A stretch of 64,000 bases of DNA, taken from positions 42,208 to 106,207 of the forward strand of contig JAZNPC010000088.1 of NCBI GenBank assembly GCA_045589455.1. The letters are read 5' to 3'. This document shows, piece by piece, positions 8,479 through 17,098 of the stretch (position 1 is the stretch's first letter; each line of letters opens with the position of its first letter). The notes under the pieces are model-generated. The model was not told the DNA's origin and searched no databases. It saw only the letters and a program-made list of their open reading frames with translations. Both the position numbers and the translations under genes were made by a program. Source of the stretch: RGIG990 sp045589455. Its GTDB lineage: Bacteria > Verrucomicrobiota > Kiritimatiellia > RFP12 > UBA3636.

Positions 8479-9453
8479 TATACCGGCAAAGAATATAACT
8501 ACACCAATTGCTATTAATGAGTACAATGTTGTAAGAGCAACAGTACTACCCGCAAGTGTAGCATCGCCCTTCATCTCTGCAGCCATAATGTATGAGGCAA
8601 CAGCACTTGGGCAAGCCAAGAATATCAAGGCAATAAAGCGAGCCTCTGGAGATATTCCAAAAACATAGCTTAAGGCCAACCCAATTAATGGGCACACAAC
8701 TAGCTTCAAGCACGCAGCTATATGTGACTGCTTTATTGAGCTCCGTAATCTCTCTAAGGTTAATGAGCCACCCAAAGCTAGCAAGGCGCCTGGTGTAGAT
8801 AAATTACCAATATGCTCTAAAGTTTTATCAATAGACACAGGAAACTTAATGTTAAGCAACATAAGTATAACACCTGTAACACAACCAATAATCAATGGGT
8901 TTTTTGCAATTCCAAGAAGCACGCGCTTCAATTGTGCACCAAGCGAAAGCTGCTGGGTATCTCCGCTTGCTGTCGCAGCAATACTATCTGGCATAAGCAC
9001 AATAACAGCTAAAGTATTATAGAGGATCAAGCATGGTGCAAGAGTTAGCATAGCCAAGCTAGAAAGCTCTGAAGCATTTGGCAAGTGCATTACAGCTAGC
9101 TGTATTACAGGAATACCTACATATGCATTATTGCTACGAAAAACGGACTGTGTAAATGCACCACGAGAGCGCTTCCCGATTCCCAACAAAGGAGAACCAA
9201 ACCATGCAACAAATGCTATTAACAAAGTTGACAATACCAAAACTAAAATCATTTTGCCCCAGCCACCATCAAACTTGCAATACATTATTTTAGAAACAAG
9301 CAAGCATGGCAAAGCGACCCAAAATATTAAGCGGTTTAATTCCTTAAAAAAACTCTCTGTAACAAATTTTCTATGGCGCAAAAAAGCACCAAGCCCAACA
9401 AGTATTATTATTGGGCAAAGTGTATTTATAACGGCTAATAATTTGATAAACAT
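8476..9453 (-). CDS. AEC family transporter (auxin efflux carrier type)
   Basis: A 325-residue membrane protein of about 10 helices in two five-helix halves. CPIIILVGLGAFLRHRKFV at the N-terminus, SNNAYVGIPVIQL in the middle and a C-terminal half with TPGALLALGGSLTLE and CPSAVASYIMAAEMKGD are typical of the AEC/bile-acid-Na superfamily. Members export or import organic acids. Its start codon overlaps the stop of the NSS transporter (TAATG), so the two are translationally coupled. A second AEC gene is at 57.7 kb. Substrate unknown. Confidence 0.85.
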   Translation of the reverse strand: MFIKLLAVINTLCPIIILVGLGAFLRHRKFVTESFFKELNRLIFWVALPCLLVSKIMYCKFDGGWGKMILVLVLSTLLIAFVAWFGSPLLGIGKRSRGAFTQSVFRSNNAYVGIPVIQLAVMHLPNASELSSLAMLTLAPCLILYNTLAVIVLMPDSIAATASGDTQQLSLGAQLKRVLLGIAKNPLIIGCVTGVILMLLNIKFPVSIDKTLEHIGNLSTPGALLALGGSLTLERLRSSIKQSHIAACLKLVVCPLIGLALSYVFGISPEARFIALIFLACPSAVASYIMAAEMKGDATLAGSTVALTTLYSLIAIGVVIFFAGI

Positions 9454-10841
9454 TAAAATGGAATCTTCTTAATCTTATCAATAATTCCTGTGAGGAAAAC
9501 GATAAGAATAATTATTGGTGGAAAAATTGTGCAGTACCAACGAAGCCATTTAGGGAAGCGAACGCCATCACCTTGATCAGCTTCTTCAATAAATTTGCTC
9601 CAGCCCCAGCCCATTCGCATTGTGCAGAAGCAAATAATTAGTAATGCTCCTAATGGTAATAGAATATTACTTACAAAGAAATCCTCAAAATCAAGAACAC
9701 TGCTATCCTCTCCAAATGGCATAAAGCCTGACCACACGTTAAAGCCTAAAACACATGGGACGGAAAGAAGAATCATCAATGGAATGTTAATTAAAATTAT
9801 CTTCCATCTCTTTTGCTTGAATACATCCATACTCATGCTAATGATGTTCTCAAAAACAGCAATCAATGTGGAAAGTGCTGCAAATGACATAAAGATAAAG
9901 AACAAGCTACACCAAAATCTTCCAAATTGCATTTTTGCAAAGATTGAAGGTAATGTGATAAATAGTAGCGAAGGACCTTCCTCTGGGCTAACTCCGTATG
10001 CAAAGCATGCTGGGAAGATAATTAAACCACTTATAATTGCCACAATTGTATCTAAAGAAACAACATAAATAGATTCGCCTGTAAGTGAATTATCTTTAGA
10101 CAAGTAGCTACCAAAAATTGCCATAGAACCAATACCAACACTCAAAGAGAAGAAAGCCTGCCCCATTGCAGCAACTAGCACATTGAAAACACCTGCATTT
10201 GTCAATTTTTCTAAACTAGGTACCAAATAAAACTGTAGCCCTTCTTTGCCTCCCTCAAATGACAATGAATTAACAGCCAATACCCCCATCATAATAAGCA
10301 ATGCGAGCATTAGGTACTTTGTTATTTCCTCTACGCCCTTACGTACACCTAATGAGCAAACGCCAAAACCAAGCAGTACAGCAATAACCATCCAACCCGC
10401 CAACTCACATGGAGAAGCTAAGAATCCACCAAAAAACTCCGATGTTTTTGCTGCCGTATCAAAGGATACAAATGCTCCTCTCATTGCATAGTAGCTATAT
10501 GCCAATAACCATCCGGTAACCACTGTATAAAACATCATTAGTAAATAATTACCAGCAATAGCAAAAGGACCAAACCAATGCCATTTCTTACCTGGAGGAG
10601 AAAGCTTCTTTAATGCAACAGGCAAAGACGCTTGTGCGGCTCTACCAACAGCAAATTCCATTACGATAATTGGAAGCCCTAGCAAAACGAGAAATGCTAA
10701 ATATATTAAAACAAAAATAGCGCCACCATATTGTCCTGTTATATATGGGAAACGCCAAACGTTACCTAATCCAATTGCACAGCCTGCTGATAGCAAAATA
10801 AAGCCTAAACGGCTTCCCAATGTTTCTCTTTCTTTTGACAT
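9453..10841 (-). CDS. sodium-dependent transporter, NSS (SNF) family
   Basis: A 462-residue protein starting SKERETLGSRLGFILLSAGCAIGLGNVWRFPY, the signature of bacterial neurotransmitter:sodium symporters (TM1 with the broken helix binding Na+ and substrate). About 11-12 helices follow, including the SFAALSTLIAVFEN region of TM8. These proteins import amino acids with Na+ (LeuT fold). It is coupled by a one-base stop/start overlap to the AEC transporter, suggesting related substrates. This is an inference from context. Confidence 0.9.
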   Translation of the reverse strand: MSKERETLGSRLGFILLSAGCAIGLGNVWRFPYITGQYGGAIFVLIYLAFLVLLGLPIIVMEFAVGRAAQASLPVALKKLSPPGKKWHWFGPFAIAGNYLLMMFYTVVTGWLLAYSYYAMRGAFVSFDTAAKTSEFFGGFLASPCELAGWMVIAVLLGFGVCSLGVRKGVEEITKYLMLALLIMMGVLAVNSLSFEGGKEGLQFYLVPSLEKLTNAGVFNVLVAAMGQAFFSLSVGIGSMAIFGSYLSKDNSLTGESIYVVSLDTIVAIISGLIIFPACFAYGVSPEEGPSLLFITLPSIFAKMQFGRFWCSLFFIFMSFAALSTLIAVFENIISMSMDVFKQKRWKIILINIPLMILLSVPCVLGFNVWSGFMPFGEDSSVLDFEDFFVSNILLPLGALLIICFCTMRMGWGWSKFIEEADQGDGVRFPKWLRWYCTIFPPIIILIVFLTGIIDKIKKIPF

Positions 10842-10909
10842 TTATTTTATATATTCCTAATAGCCACCTCTAGTGACATTTATTTAATATTGTGTTCCCA
10901 ACAATCTAT

Positions 10910-11812
10910 TTATAGCGGCAAATCCATCTGACCAGAAACAATCATCTTACGTCCCTTTTCAAGGGTTGGGTCAGATGTATCATAAACCACAAACTTTACA
11001 GAAGGAAAACGCTTTGCTAGATTGTCCTTAACAAAATCAAGTAGAGATGAAACATTAATTGGATCATCATCAGAAAAACCAACACTTATTGGTTTATCCG
11101 CGCCCACACGCTCAATAATACCAAATAGGTGATCAATAAAATCAACAATCGCATACTTTTTTCTAACCTCAGATTTTTGTGCCTCAGGAATTTCTGCATT
11201 CTGTACTAGCTTAATAAAATCTGGGTTTGTTACTGCGTGATAGCGGTTAAGTGAAAGATAATTATCAAGAACTTCTTCATCTGTACGCTTATCGTTTACC
11301 TCGGCTCCATCAAAGCGAACTGTATATCCACGAAGATTTAATATCATTTCCTCACGCTCTGCTGGGGTTAAAACCTTATTTATAAAAAGCTCAACACCCT
11401 TACGAAGAGTTTCTGGCTGATGACCACGTGCTGTAACGATAGCAAAAATTCTTCCCTCTATAAGGCTTTTTCTAAATGTATTAAAGCTTGGCGGCACCTT
11501 TTCTAAGCCGGATTCCACTCTCTCTAAAGCAGCCTTAGCATCTGTTAGAAATTTACTTTCCTCATCGTGAGCAAAATCACGGAATTCAACAAATGCACTC
11601 TCCCAATCTCCATTAGGTGGGCGATAGTTAACTGTATCCTTTCTAATAACAGAGAAAAGAGCTGTAGATACTAGATGAGGAACCCATCTTCCATCTGGAA
11701 GCTTTCTTTCCAAATGAATATAGGTAGGCATATGTAAAATATTATCATCCCAATCGAAGATATAATATTTTAAATCACGAGTTAAAATTGACTCATTATA
11801 TGGTCGCTCCAT
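10910..11812 (-). CDS. HAD-superfamily hydrolase-like protein
   Basis: A 300-residue protein. Start chosen at ATG 11812 because GGAGGT sits five bases before it. An upstream GTG at 11824 would place the site inside the gene. HAD motif I is YIFDWDDNIL (about residues 17-26), motif II VTARG (about 128-132), and the acidic motif IV VGFSDDDPIN (about 244-253). The reaction is probably phosphate-ester hydrolysis. Its insert (about residues 30-120 and 150-220) is large and charged. Substrate unknown. The gene stands alone, followed by nss on the same strand after 68 bases. Confidence 0.75.
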   Translation of the reverse strand: MERPYNESILTRDLKYYIFDWDDNILHMPTYIHLERKLPDGRWVPHLVSTALFSVIRKDTVNYRPPNGDWESAFVEFRDFAHDEESKFLTDAKAALERVESGLEKVPPSFNTFRKSLIEGRIFAIVTARGHQPETLRKGVELFINKVLTPAEREEMILNLRGYTVRFDGAEVNDKRTDEEVLDNYLSLNRYHAVTNPDFIKLVQNAEIPEAQKSEVRKKYAIVDFIDHLFGIIERVGADKPISVGFSDDDPINVSSLLDFVKDNLAKRFPSVKFVVYDTSDPTLEKGRKMIVSGQMDLPL

Positions 11813-11824
11813 AAGCACCTCCAC

Positions 11825-12263
11825 CTACATCGATACACAATAGAAATCAAACTATTAAAGTTTAAGTATGTAATTTCTATTAGTTTAGCAAATGAAGTTG
11901 GTTTTTTCAAGTTATTTGTAACGTAAATACAGCTACTAAAAACAAAAAGAGCTATCTATTAAACATAAATTCGGAAGTGAAAAACTATTTATTATTATGA
12001 ATCGGTTATTACTGTGGATTTATAAACAAATAGCTATTCACTCTTATGTGAAAGAAAAATCTATGTTTTTTTGAGAGTCAATCGAATAAGTTTTAGCACT
12101 TTTGCTAGCATTTGCATCACGCTTTCTTGCTCAAAAACCTTGATGGACAGTACACACTCATCACACAAGCATCCCGACCACCCGAGCTTCCTCAGGCGGG
12201 TGCCAGCGTCGGCCTAGCCATTACGCTAGAAACATAAAATCAAACTACATAATTTATGTTAAC
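11825..12263. other. gene-free stretch with a degenerate copy of the flank of palindromic element A
   Basis: No reading frame with coding character. Bases 11860-12110 are plain AT-rich sequence. Bases 12116-12165 match the outer flanks of the 17.0 and 43.2 kb elements (ATCACGCTT..CTTGCTCAA, then GTACACAC, then CATCACACAAGC). A GC-rich hairpin (CACCCG/CGGGTG) follows at about 12178-12202, ending in TTACGCTAG. Confidence 0.55.
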
Positions 12264-12881
12264 TTAGGAGTTATAGATTCTATCGCCAGCATCACCTAAG
12301 CCAGGTAAAATATACTTCTTCTCATTTAAGCATCTATCAATTACTGCTGTATAAATATTTACATCAGGATGCTCTGTCTGCATATACTCTATTCCTTCAG
12401 GACAAGAGATCAAGCAAGCTAGAATAATACGCTTATAGCCCTTTGCTTTGATATTAGTAACCGCTGCAGCGGAAGAGCCACCTGTTGCTAGCATTGGATC
12501 AATCACAATTGCAATAGAATCAGCCTCTGGCTCAGGAATATTGCTATAGTACTCAATTGGCTTTGCTGTCTCATGATCTCTGCACATTCCAAGGAAGCCT
12601 ACTCGTGCAAATGGAACTAGCTTTGTTGCTGCATCTAGCATACCAACGCCAGCACGCAAAATAGGAATAAACACTATTGGAGCACCTAGCTCCTGACACT
12701 CTGTCACTTCAAGAGGTGTCTCAACAGCAACTGGGCGTGTAGGTATCTCACGCAATGCCTCAAAAATCACAAATTCAGCCAATTCACTAGCTAATCTACG
12801 AAACTCTTCTGAGGGAGTTGCTTTATCGCGTAGGCGTGATAGCTTATGAGAAACAAGTGGATGTTTGATTTCTGTATACAT
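12264..12881 (-). CDS. upp: uracil phosphoribosyltransferase
   Basis: A 205-residue type I PRTase. HPLVSHKLSRLRD at the N-terminus, FIPILRAGVGMLD, the PRPP loop VIDPMLATGGSS (about residues 126-137) and the C-terminal GLGDAGDR uracil-binding motif are all present. It makes UMP from uracil and PRPP (pyrimidine salvage). It is the last gene of a run hydG-yhiN-flavin reductase-upp with gaps of 5, 15 and 36 bases. Confidence 0.96.
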   Translation of the reverse strand: MYTEIKHPLVSHKLSRLRDKATPSEEFRRLASELAEFVIFEALREIPTRPVAVETPLEVTECQELGAPIVFIPILRAGVGMLDAATKLVPFARVGFLGMCRDHETAKPIEYYSNIPEPEADSIAIVIDPMLATGGSSAAAVTNIKAKGYKRIILACLISCPEGIEYMQTEHPDVNIYTAVIDRCLNEKKYILPGLGDAGDRIYNS

Positions 12882-12917
12882 AACTTCTCCTTTAGAATTA
12901 ACTGAAAACTGTTTTAT

Positions 12918-13472
12918 TTATAGCTTTGTGTTTACAAATGCTTTACCAACACACTCACCAATTGCATGATAGGTGTGATTGATTGGGTCATAGGTAATTG
13001 GGTTTAGCTTAGAAATATCTAGCTTACCATCCTCGTTAAATACACTCTCCTCTGCAGCGACATTTACTATGCGCCCAATTAGTCGGCAGCTAGGTGCATC
13101 ATAGGAGATTACCTCGCACTCTAATACAAGAGGAAGCTCAGCGAAAACTGGTGCATCAACAAAGCTGCTCTTCTCTACTGTCCAGCCTGTCTTTTCAACT
13201 TTATCAGCGGCAGTATTTCCAGAAACAACACCAACAAAATCTGCTGCCTCCATATTTTCCACATCGGCAATACCAACCGTAAAGCCATTATGAAGTGTGA
13301 GGTTCTTTGCTGTCTTATGCTCATCACTAATGCAAATTGTAATTTCAGTTTCCTCACTAATGCCACCCCAAGCAGCTGTCATTGCATTAGCAACACCATT
13401 CTCATCATAAGTGCCAACAACTAATACTGGCATTGGATATAGGACTGCCTTTGCGCCTAAATTCTTTTTCAT
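12918..13472 (-). CDS. flavin reductase-like FMN-binding split-barrel protein
   Basis: A 184-residue protein. LYPMPVLVVGTYDENGVANAMTAAWGG is the N-terminal signature of the flavin_reduct/HpaC-like family in anaerobes. TAKNLTLHNGFTVGIAD and the mid-chain FVGVVSGNTAADKVEKTGW follow. The C-terminus has NPITYDPINHTYHAIGECVGKAF. Members bind FMN and are often electron carriers or flavin reductases. It is inserted between yhiN and upp in the hydG run, so a redox partner role is possible but unproven. Confidence 0.82.
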   Translation of the reverse strand: MKKNLGAKAVLYPMPVLVVGTYDENGVANAMTAAWGGISEETEITICISDEHKTAKNLTLHNGFTVGIADVENMEAADFVGVVSGNTAADKVEKTGWTVEKSSFVDAPVFAELPLVLECEVISYDAPSCRLIGRIVNVAAEESVFNEDGKLDISKLNPITYDPINHTYHAIGECVGKAFVNTKL

Positions 13473-13487
13473 ATTCTTCCCTCTCTC

Positions 13488-14696
13488 TTATTGCTCTGCG
13501 GCTAATTTACCAGATGCTAGTGCCCATGTAATATTATAACCACCACAAGGAGCATCCACATCTACTAGTTCACCTGTAACATACAAACCCTTAATAGATT
13601 TTGATTCCATAGTAAATGGATCAAGCTCTTTGATTGAAACACCACCATGGGTAACCATTGCACTTTCCCAATCACCAAGCCCAGAAATTGTAAGCTTTGT
13701 GCCAGAGCATAGCTCTGCAAGGCGTTCTGTCATACCACGGTTAAAATATGCCACAATTGTATCTGCCTCAAGCCCAGCTTGCTTACATAATGTCTTTGCA
13801 AGTGACTTTGGAAGATATTTAGAAAGTAATGTATGCACTTGACTTGTACCATAAGGTCTACGCCAGGAATCAAATAAATCAATCCAATCCTGCAATAGCA
13901 TATCTGCTATATAAGAAAGCTTTAGAACATATGGCTCCTTTGACTTTGCAAAGCGAGAAGCAATTTGTCCTGAATATGCGAGTGCAGCTGGGCCACTAAT
14001 ACCTGTATGAGTAAAAAGAATTGCACCAGAAATAGCCTCTACCCCTTTTGCAGAAAGAAGCGCATTAGGACAAGAAATTCCTGATAGCTCCGCTAGCCAC
14101 TTTTCCTTAAGAAAGATTGGCGCAAGTGCTGGCATAAGTGGTGTAATCTTTATTCCATGCTTGGAAAGCATCTCGTAAGCGGCACCAGTGGAGCCAAGAG
14201 CACGGCGACATTTTCCTCCTGTGCATAGGATTACCTTATCACCATGATAAATCTTTCCATTTGCTGCTTGTACGCCCACCACATGGTCGCCCTCAACAAG
14301 AATGTCTGTCACCTCGCAATCATAAATAAAGCTAGCATTCTTTTCTGCAGCAGTATATAGAGCTTGAACCACATCTATGGCCTTACCAGATTCAGGGAAT
14401 ATGCAGCCATCCTCTTCTGTAATTGTTGGCACGCCATTAGTGGAAAGGAGCTCACAAATATCCTCTGGCATAAATTGAGAAATGGCTGGCTCGACAAAGC
14501 GATCGCGCTTGCCGAATTCAGCCATCAGTTCAGAGATTGTGGCAGAGTGTGTTATATTACAGCGCCCACCACCAGTTGCTAGAAGCTTGCGTGCTGGCTG
14601 TGAAAGCTGCTCAAGAACTAGCGTTCTGCTAGCCTTTGAGAATATTGCTGCAGCTAAGCCTGCAGCACCAGCTCCCACAATCAGCGTTGTTCCCAT
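13488..14696 (-). CDS. NAD(P)/FAD-dependent oxidoreductase, YhiN/HI0933 family
   Basis: A 402-residue flavoprotein. The FAD motif is GAGAAGLAAAIFSKA (about residues 7-21). ATGGGRCNITHS (about 40-51) is diagnostic of the HI0933/BaiN group. CTGGKCRRALGSTGAAYEML and TGISGPAAL follow, and the C-terminus carries GGVSIKELDPFTMESKSIKGLYVTGELVDVDAPCGGYN. The reaction is unknown for most members; some reduce unsaturated steroid or bile-acid rings. It lies five bases after hydG, so the two are probably co-transcribed. Confidence 0.9.
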   Translation of the reverse strand: MGTTLIVGAGAAGLAAAIFSKASRTLVLEQLSQPARKLLATGGGRCNITHSATISELMAEFGKRDRFVEPAISQFMPEDICELLSTNGVPTITEEDGCIFPESGKAIDVVQALYTAAEKNASFIYDCEVTDILVEGDHVVGVQAANGKIYHGDKVILCTGGKCRRALGSTGAAYEMLSKHGIKITPLMPALAPIFLKEKWLAELSGISCPNALLSAKGVEAISGAILFTHTGISGPAALAYSGQIASRFAKSKEPYVLKLSYIADMLLQDWIDLFDSWRRPYGTSQVHTLLSKYLPKSLAKTLCKQAGLEADTIVAYFNRGMTERLAELCSGTKLTISGLGDWESAMVTHGGVSIKELDPFTMESKSIKGLYVTGELVDVDAPCGGYNITWALASGKLAAEQ

Positions 14697-14701
14697 AGCG
14701 A

Positions 14702-16192
14702 TTAGAAGTATAGATCGCGCTCACCAGCACAAATGCGGTTATAGCGCTCTAGTACATTTGGATAGAACAAAGGATAGGTTTCCTCGATTGCCTTTAATTC
14801 CTTTTGAATTACAGGCTCGCAAATCTTTACACTCTCTGGAGAGGCAAAATCATCTAGCCACTCACGATATGTAAGCACAGCGTTAATCTTGCAGAAGGTT
14901 CCTTCCTTACCTGTCTTCAGAGCATCCATGATGCAACCACCTGTGCGGCCACAGCGATAGCCTGCAGTGCAGAAGGAAGTGATAATGCCCTTACGAGCCA
15001 AATCAACAATCATCTGCTCTAGTGTGCGAGGATCGCCAAGCATAAACTGCTGCTCATCAATCTTCTGGGTTTTAGTCTGCTGTGAGTAGCCACCAATATC
15101 AATGCGAGTTGAAGCATCCATCTGTGTGATACCTAGGTCTAGGCAGCGGTCACGAAGCTCTGCAGTCTCACGTGCAGTAACGATAAGACCTGTGTAAGGC
15201 ACAGACAAGCGAAGCACTGTGATTGCATGAATGAAATTATCATCAGTAAATGTGCTTGGAGAATTTGCCACATCTGAACCACTTGCTGCATGCATACGTG
15301 GCACGGAGAATGTGTGAGGTCCAATTCCAACAAAGCGCTCTAGTTCGCGAGCGTGAGTTATAAGACCCATAACCTCAAAGCGCCAATCTGGCTGCAAGCC
15401 AAATAGTACACCTAGACCAACATCATCAATACCGGCGTCAAATGCACGGTGCATACATGTTAGGCGCCAGCCATAGTCGCCCTTAACTGTATCAGCTGGG
15501 TGCATCTCAGCATAAGTCTTGTGGCTATAGGTTTCTTGGAATACCTGGAAGGTACCAATACCTGCCTGCTGAACAATCTTCAAATCATCAATTGAAAGAG
15601 GAGCTGCATTAACATTGATACGGCGGACATTGCTATTGCCATGGCGAGTCTTTACATTTACGGAATAGATTGCTGCTAGGCTTTCTGCAATGAATTCTGC
15701 ACCTGTCATTGGGTGCTCACCATATACAGCCATAACGCGCTTATGACCATGAATACCTGTCATAGCCTCTGCCTCTGCCTTGATTTCATCCATTGTTAAG
15801 CAGCGACGCTTCTGATGTGGATTATCAGCACTGAAGCCACAATAGCGGCAACGATTTACGCAGTAGCTAGAGATATACATTGGAGCAAAGGTAACAATGC
15901 GATTATCATAAACCTTATGCTTGATAGCGTTAGCTGTCTCCTCCATCTCCTTGCGTAGCTCTGGATCTGTAACATAAAGTAAAGCAGCTGTTTCCTCTGG
16001 CTCTAGAGTCTCAATAGCAAGAGACTTTGCGAGGATATCACGAATGCGAGCAGGGTCTGTATTCTTCTTTCCAGCCTCTAGCTGGCGCATAATTAGGTCA
16101 TCATCTATAAAGTCACGACCATTTGTATAGTAGCGTGTAATTTCATCACGCTTAATCAATTTATCTAATAGATTTTGTTTTGATGTATCCAT
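14702..16192 (-). CDS. hydG: [FeFe]-hydrogenase H-cluster maturase HydG, altered auxiliary-cluster motif
   Basis: A 496-residue radical SAM protein. The SAM cluster motif is C111-x3-C115-x2-C118 (YCVNRCRYCGF). RRINVNAAPL, GTFQVFQETYSHKTYAEMHP, DVGLGVLFGL, GPHTFSVPR and CLDLGITQMDAS match HydG, which cleaves tyrosine to supply CO, cyanide and the organometallic precursor of the H-cluster. The C-terminal cluster motif, normally C-x2-C-x22-C, reads C408-T-A-G411, with the third ligand C434 in place. The middle cysteine is glycine, and new cysteines lie at 414 and 420. AAGGAG precedes the ATG. ThiH is excluded by the C-terminal domain. Confidence 0.9.
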   Translation of the reverse strand: MDTSKQNLLDKLIKRDEITRYYTNGRDFIDDDLIMRQLEAGKKNTDPARIRDILAKSLAIETLEPEETAALLYVTDPELRKEMEETANAIKHKVYDNRIVTFAPMYISSYCVNRCRYCGFSADNPHQKRRCLTMDEIKAEAEAMTGIHGHKRVMAVYGEHPMTGAEFIAESLAAIYSVNVKTRHGNSNVRRINVNAAPLSIDDLKIVQQAGIGTFQVFQETYSHKTYAEMHPADTVKGDYGWRLTCMHRAFDAGIDDVGLGVLFGLQPDWRFEVMGLITHARELERFVGIGPHTFSVPRMHAASGSDVANSPSTFTDDNFIHAITVLRLSVPYTGLIVTARETAELRDRCLDLGITQMDASTRIDIGGYSQQTKTQKIDEQQFMLGDPRTLEQMIVDLARKGIITSFCTAGYRCGRTGGCIMDALKTGKEGTFCKINAVLTYREWLDDFASPESVKICEPVIQKELKAIEETYPLFYPNVLERYNRICAGERDLYF

Positions 16193-16367
16193 ATTTTAAC
16201 TCCTTGGGTTCAGATTATTCCTTACCTCAGATATTTAGAGTTCATTATATCATATTCTGCTATTGAAAAACAATAACAACAATGATGCATATGGCAATAG
16301 CGATATCGACTTGTAGGAGCATATGAGAGCAAAACTCGTAATATTTTTTGAATTTTGCAATTTGTTG

Positions 16368-16397
16368 TTGATATTGAAAGCTTAAATGTGATACTAT
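16368..16397 (+). promoter_or_regulatory. sigma70-like promoter of the tRNA-Ser/tRNA-Leu pair
   Basis: TTGATA (16368-16373) and TACTAT (16392-16397) with an 18-base spacer, 45 bases before tRNA-Ser. Confidence 0.55.
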
Positions 16398-16442
16398 ATG
16401 CGCATTACAAAAACAAATTTTTGTTTGTTGTTGTTCTCAGTT

Positions 16443-16531
16443 GGAGAGGTGTCCGAGTGGTCGAAGGAGCAGCACTGGAAATGCTGTGTACCCCCCGGGT
16501 ACCGAGGGTTCAAATCCCTCCCTCTCCGCCA
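16443..16531 (+). tRNA. tRNA-Ser (GGA)
   Basis: An 89-base tRNA with encoded CCA. Acceptor GGAGAGG pairs with CCTCTCC, the anticodon loop CTGGAAA reads GGA, and there is a long variable arm. Confidence 0.95.
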
Positions 16532-16540
16532 TTATTCCAA

Positions 16541-16627
16541 GCCTAGGTGGCGAAATCGGCAGACGCAAGGGACTTAAAATCCCTTGGTGGAAACACCGTA
16601 TGGGTTCAAGTCCCATCCTAGGCACCA
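16541..16627 (+). tRNA. tRNA-Leu (TAA)
   Basis: An 87-base tRNA with encoded CCA. Acceptor GCCTAGG/CCTAGGC, anticodon loop CTTAAAA reading TAA, and a long variable arm. It is nine bases after tRNA-Ser and co-transcribed with it. Confidence 0.95.
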
Positions 16628-16643
16628 TTCTTTGTTTGTTGTT

Positions 16644-16676
16644 AAAGCGCAGGTTCCCCTCCTGTGCTTTTTTTAT
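16644..16676 (+). terminator. terminator after tRNA-Leu (TAA)
   Basis: AAAGCGCAGG pairs with CCTGTGCTTT (one G-T) over a 7-base loop and is followed by a T-run. Confidence 0.85.
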
Positions 16677-16706
16677 TTTTTAAATTATTTCAGGACAAAT
16701 TTCTTG

Positions 16707-16735
16707 TTGATTTATAAAACAATAAATAGTATACT
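16707..16735 (+). promoter_or_regulatory. sigma70-like promoter of tRNA-Leu (CAA)
   Basis: TTGATT (16707-16712) and TATACT (16730-16735) with a 17-base spacer, 16 bases before the tRNA. Confidence 0.6.
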
Positions 16736-16751
16736 AACCGCAATTTTTGAA

Positions 16752-16837
16752 GCCGAGGTGGCGAAATGGCAGACGCAGCAGACTCAAAATCTGCCGGTGG
16801 CAACACCATGAGGGTTCGATCCCCTCTCTCGGCACCA
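16752..16837 (+). tRNA. tRNA-Leu (CAA)
   Basis: An 86-base tRNA with encoded CCA. Acceptor GCCGAGG pairs with CCTCGGC-type sequence at the 3' side, the anticodon loop CTCAAAA reads CAA, and there is a long variable arm. Confidence 0.95.
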
Positions 16838-16849
16838 TCTTTCTTGGGC

Positions 16850-16880
16850 AGCGGGTTATAATCCCGCTTTTTTTGTTTTT
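16850..16880 (+). terminator. terminator after tRNA-Leu (CAA)
   Basis: AGCGGG pairs with CCCGCT around TTATAAT, followed by seven Ts. Confidence 0.85.
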
Positions 16881-16984
16881 AGGCCACAAATCATATGTGC
16901 TAAACTCTTAAGACGAATGCTAATAAACCACAATCATAGAATTTGTTGATTGTTGTATTGTTTCCTCGCTCCTCGTCTCAAAAG

Positions 16985-17098
16985 TCTTGGTGGGTCGTAC
17001 ACATTAGCGCTTGGAAGTTGCATTATTGCTTCGTCAGATTTCGCAATAATAAAGGCAACAACAAGCGGTAATGTGCGCATTCGCGCCCCAACACCACA
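16985..17098. repeat. palindromic element A, copy 1
   Basis: A long imperfect palindrome. Outer arms TTGGTGGGTCG.. and ..CGCGCCCCAA enclose ACATTAGCGCTTG (17001-17013) and its complement CAAGCGGTAATGT (17062-17074, one mismatch). Inside these are GTTGC-ATTATTGC and GCAATAAT-x4-GCAAC around a central loop. A copy with only a few differences lies at 43183-43298. It is not coding. It could be a non-autonomous mobile element, a structured RNA or a protein-binding hairpin. Sequence to about 17220 shows further resemblance to the copy 2 flank (CTCTGCGTCTCTGCGT). Confidence 0.75.

Noticed and set aside
12150..12240. Possible SRP or RNase P RNA from the GC-rich CCACCCGAGC..GGCGGGTGCC hairpin
   Set aside because: Conserved core motifs of either RNA are missing; the stretch matches a degraded repeat flank instead.
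14702..16192. ThiH rather than HydG
   Set aside because: Length, N-terminal region and the C-terminal auxiliary-cluster domain fit HydG; thiamine genes are not nearby.
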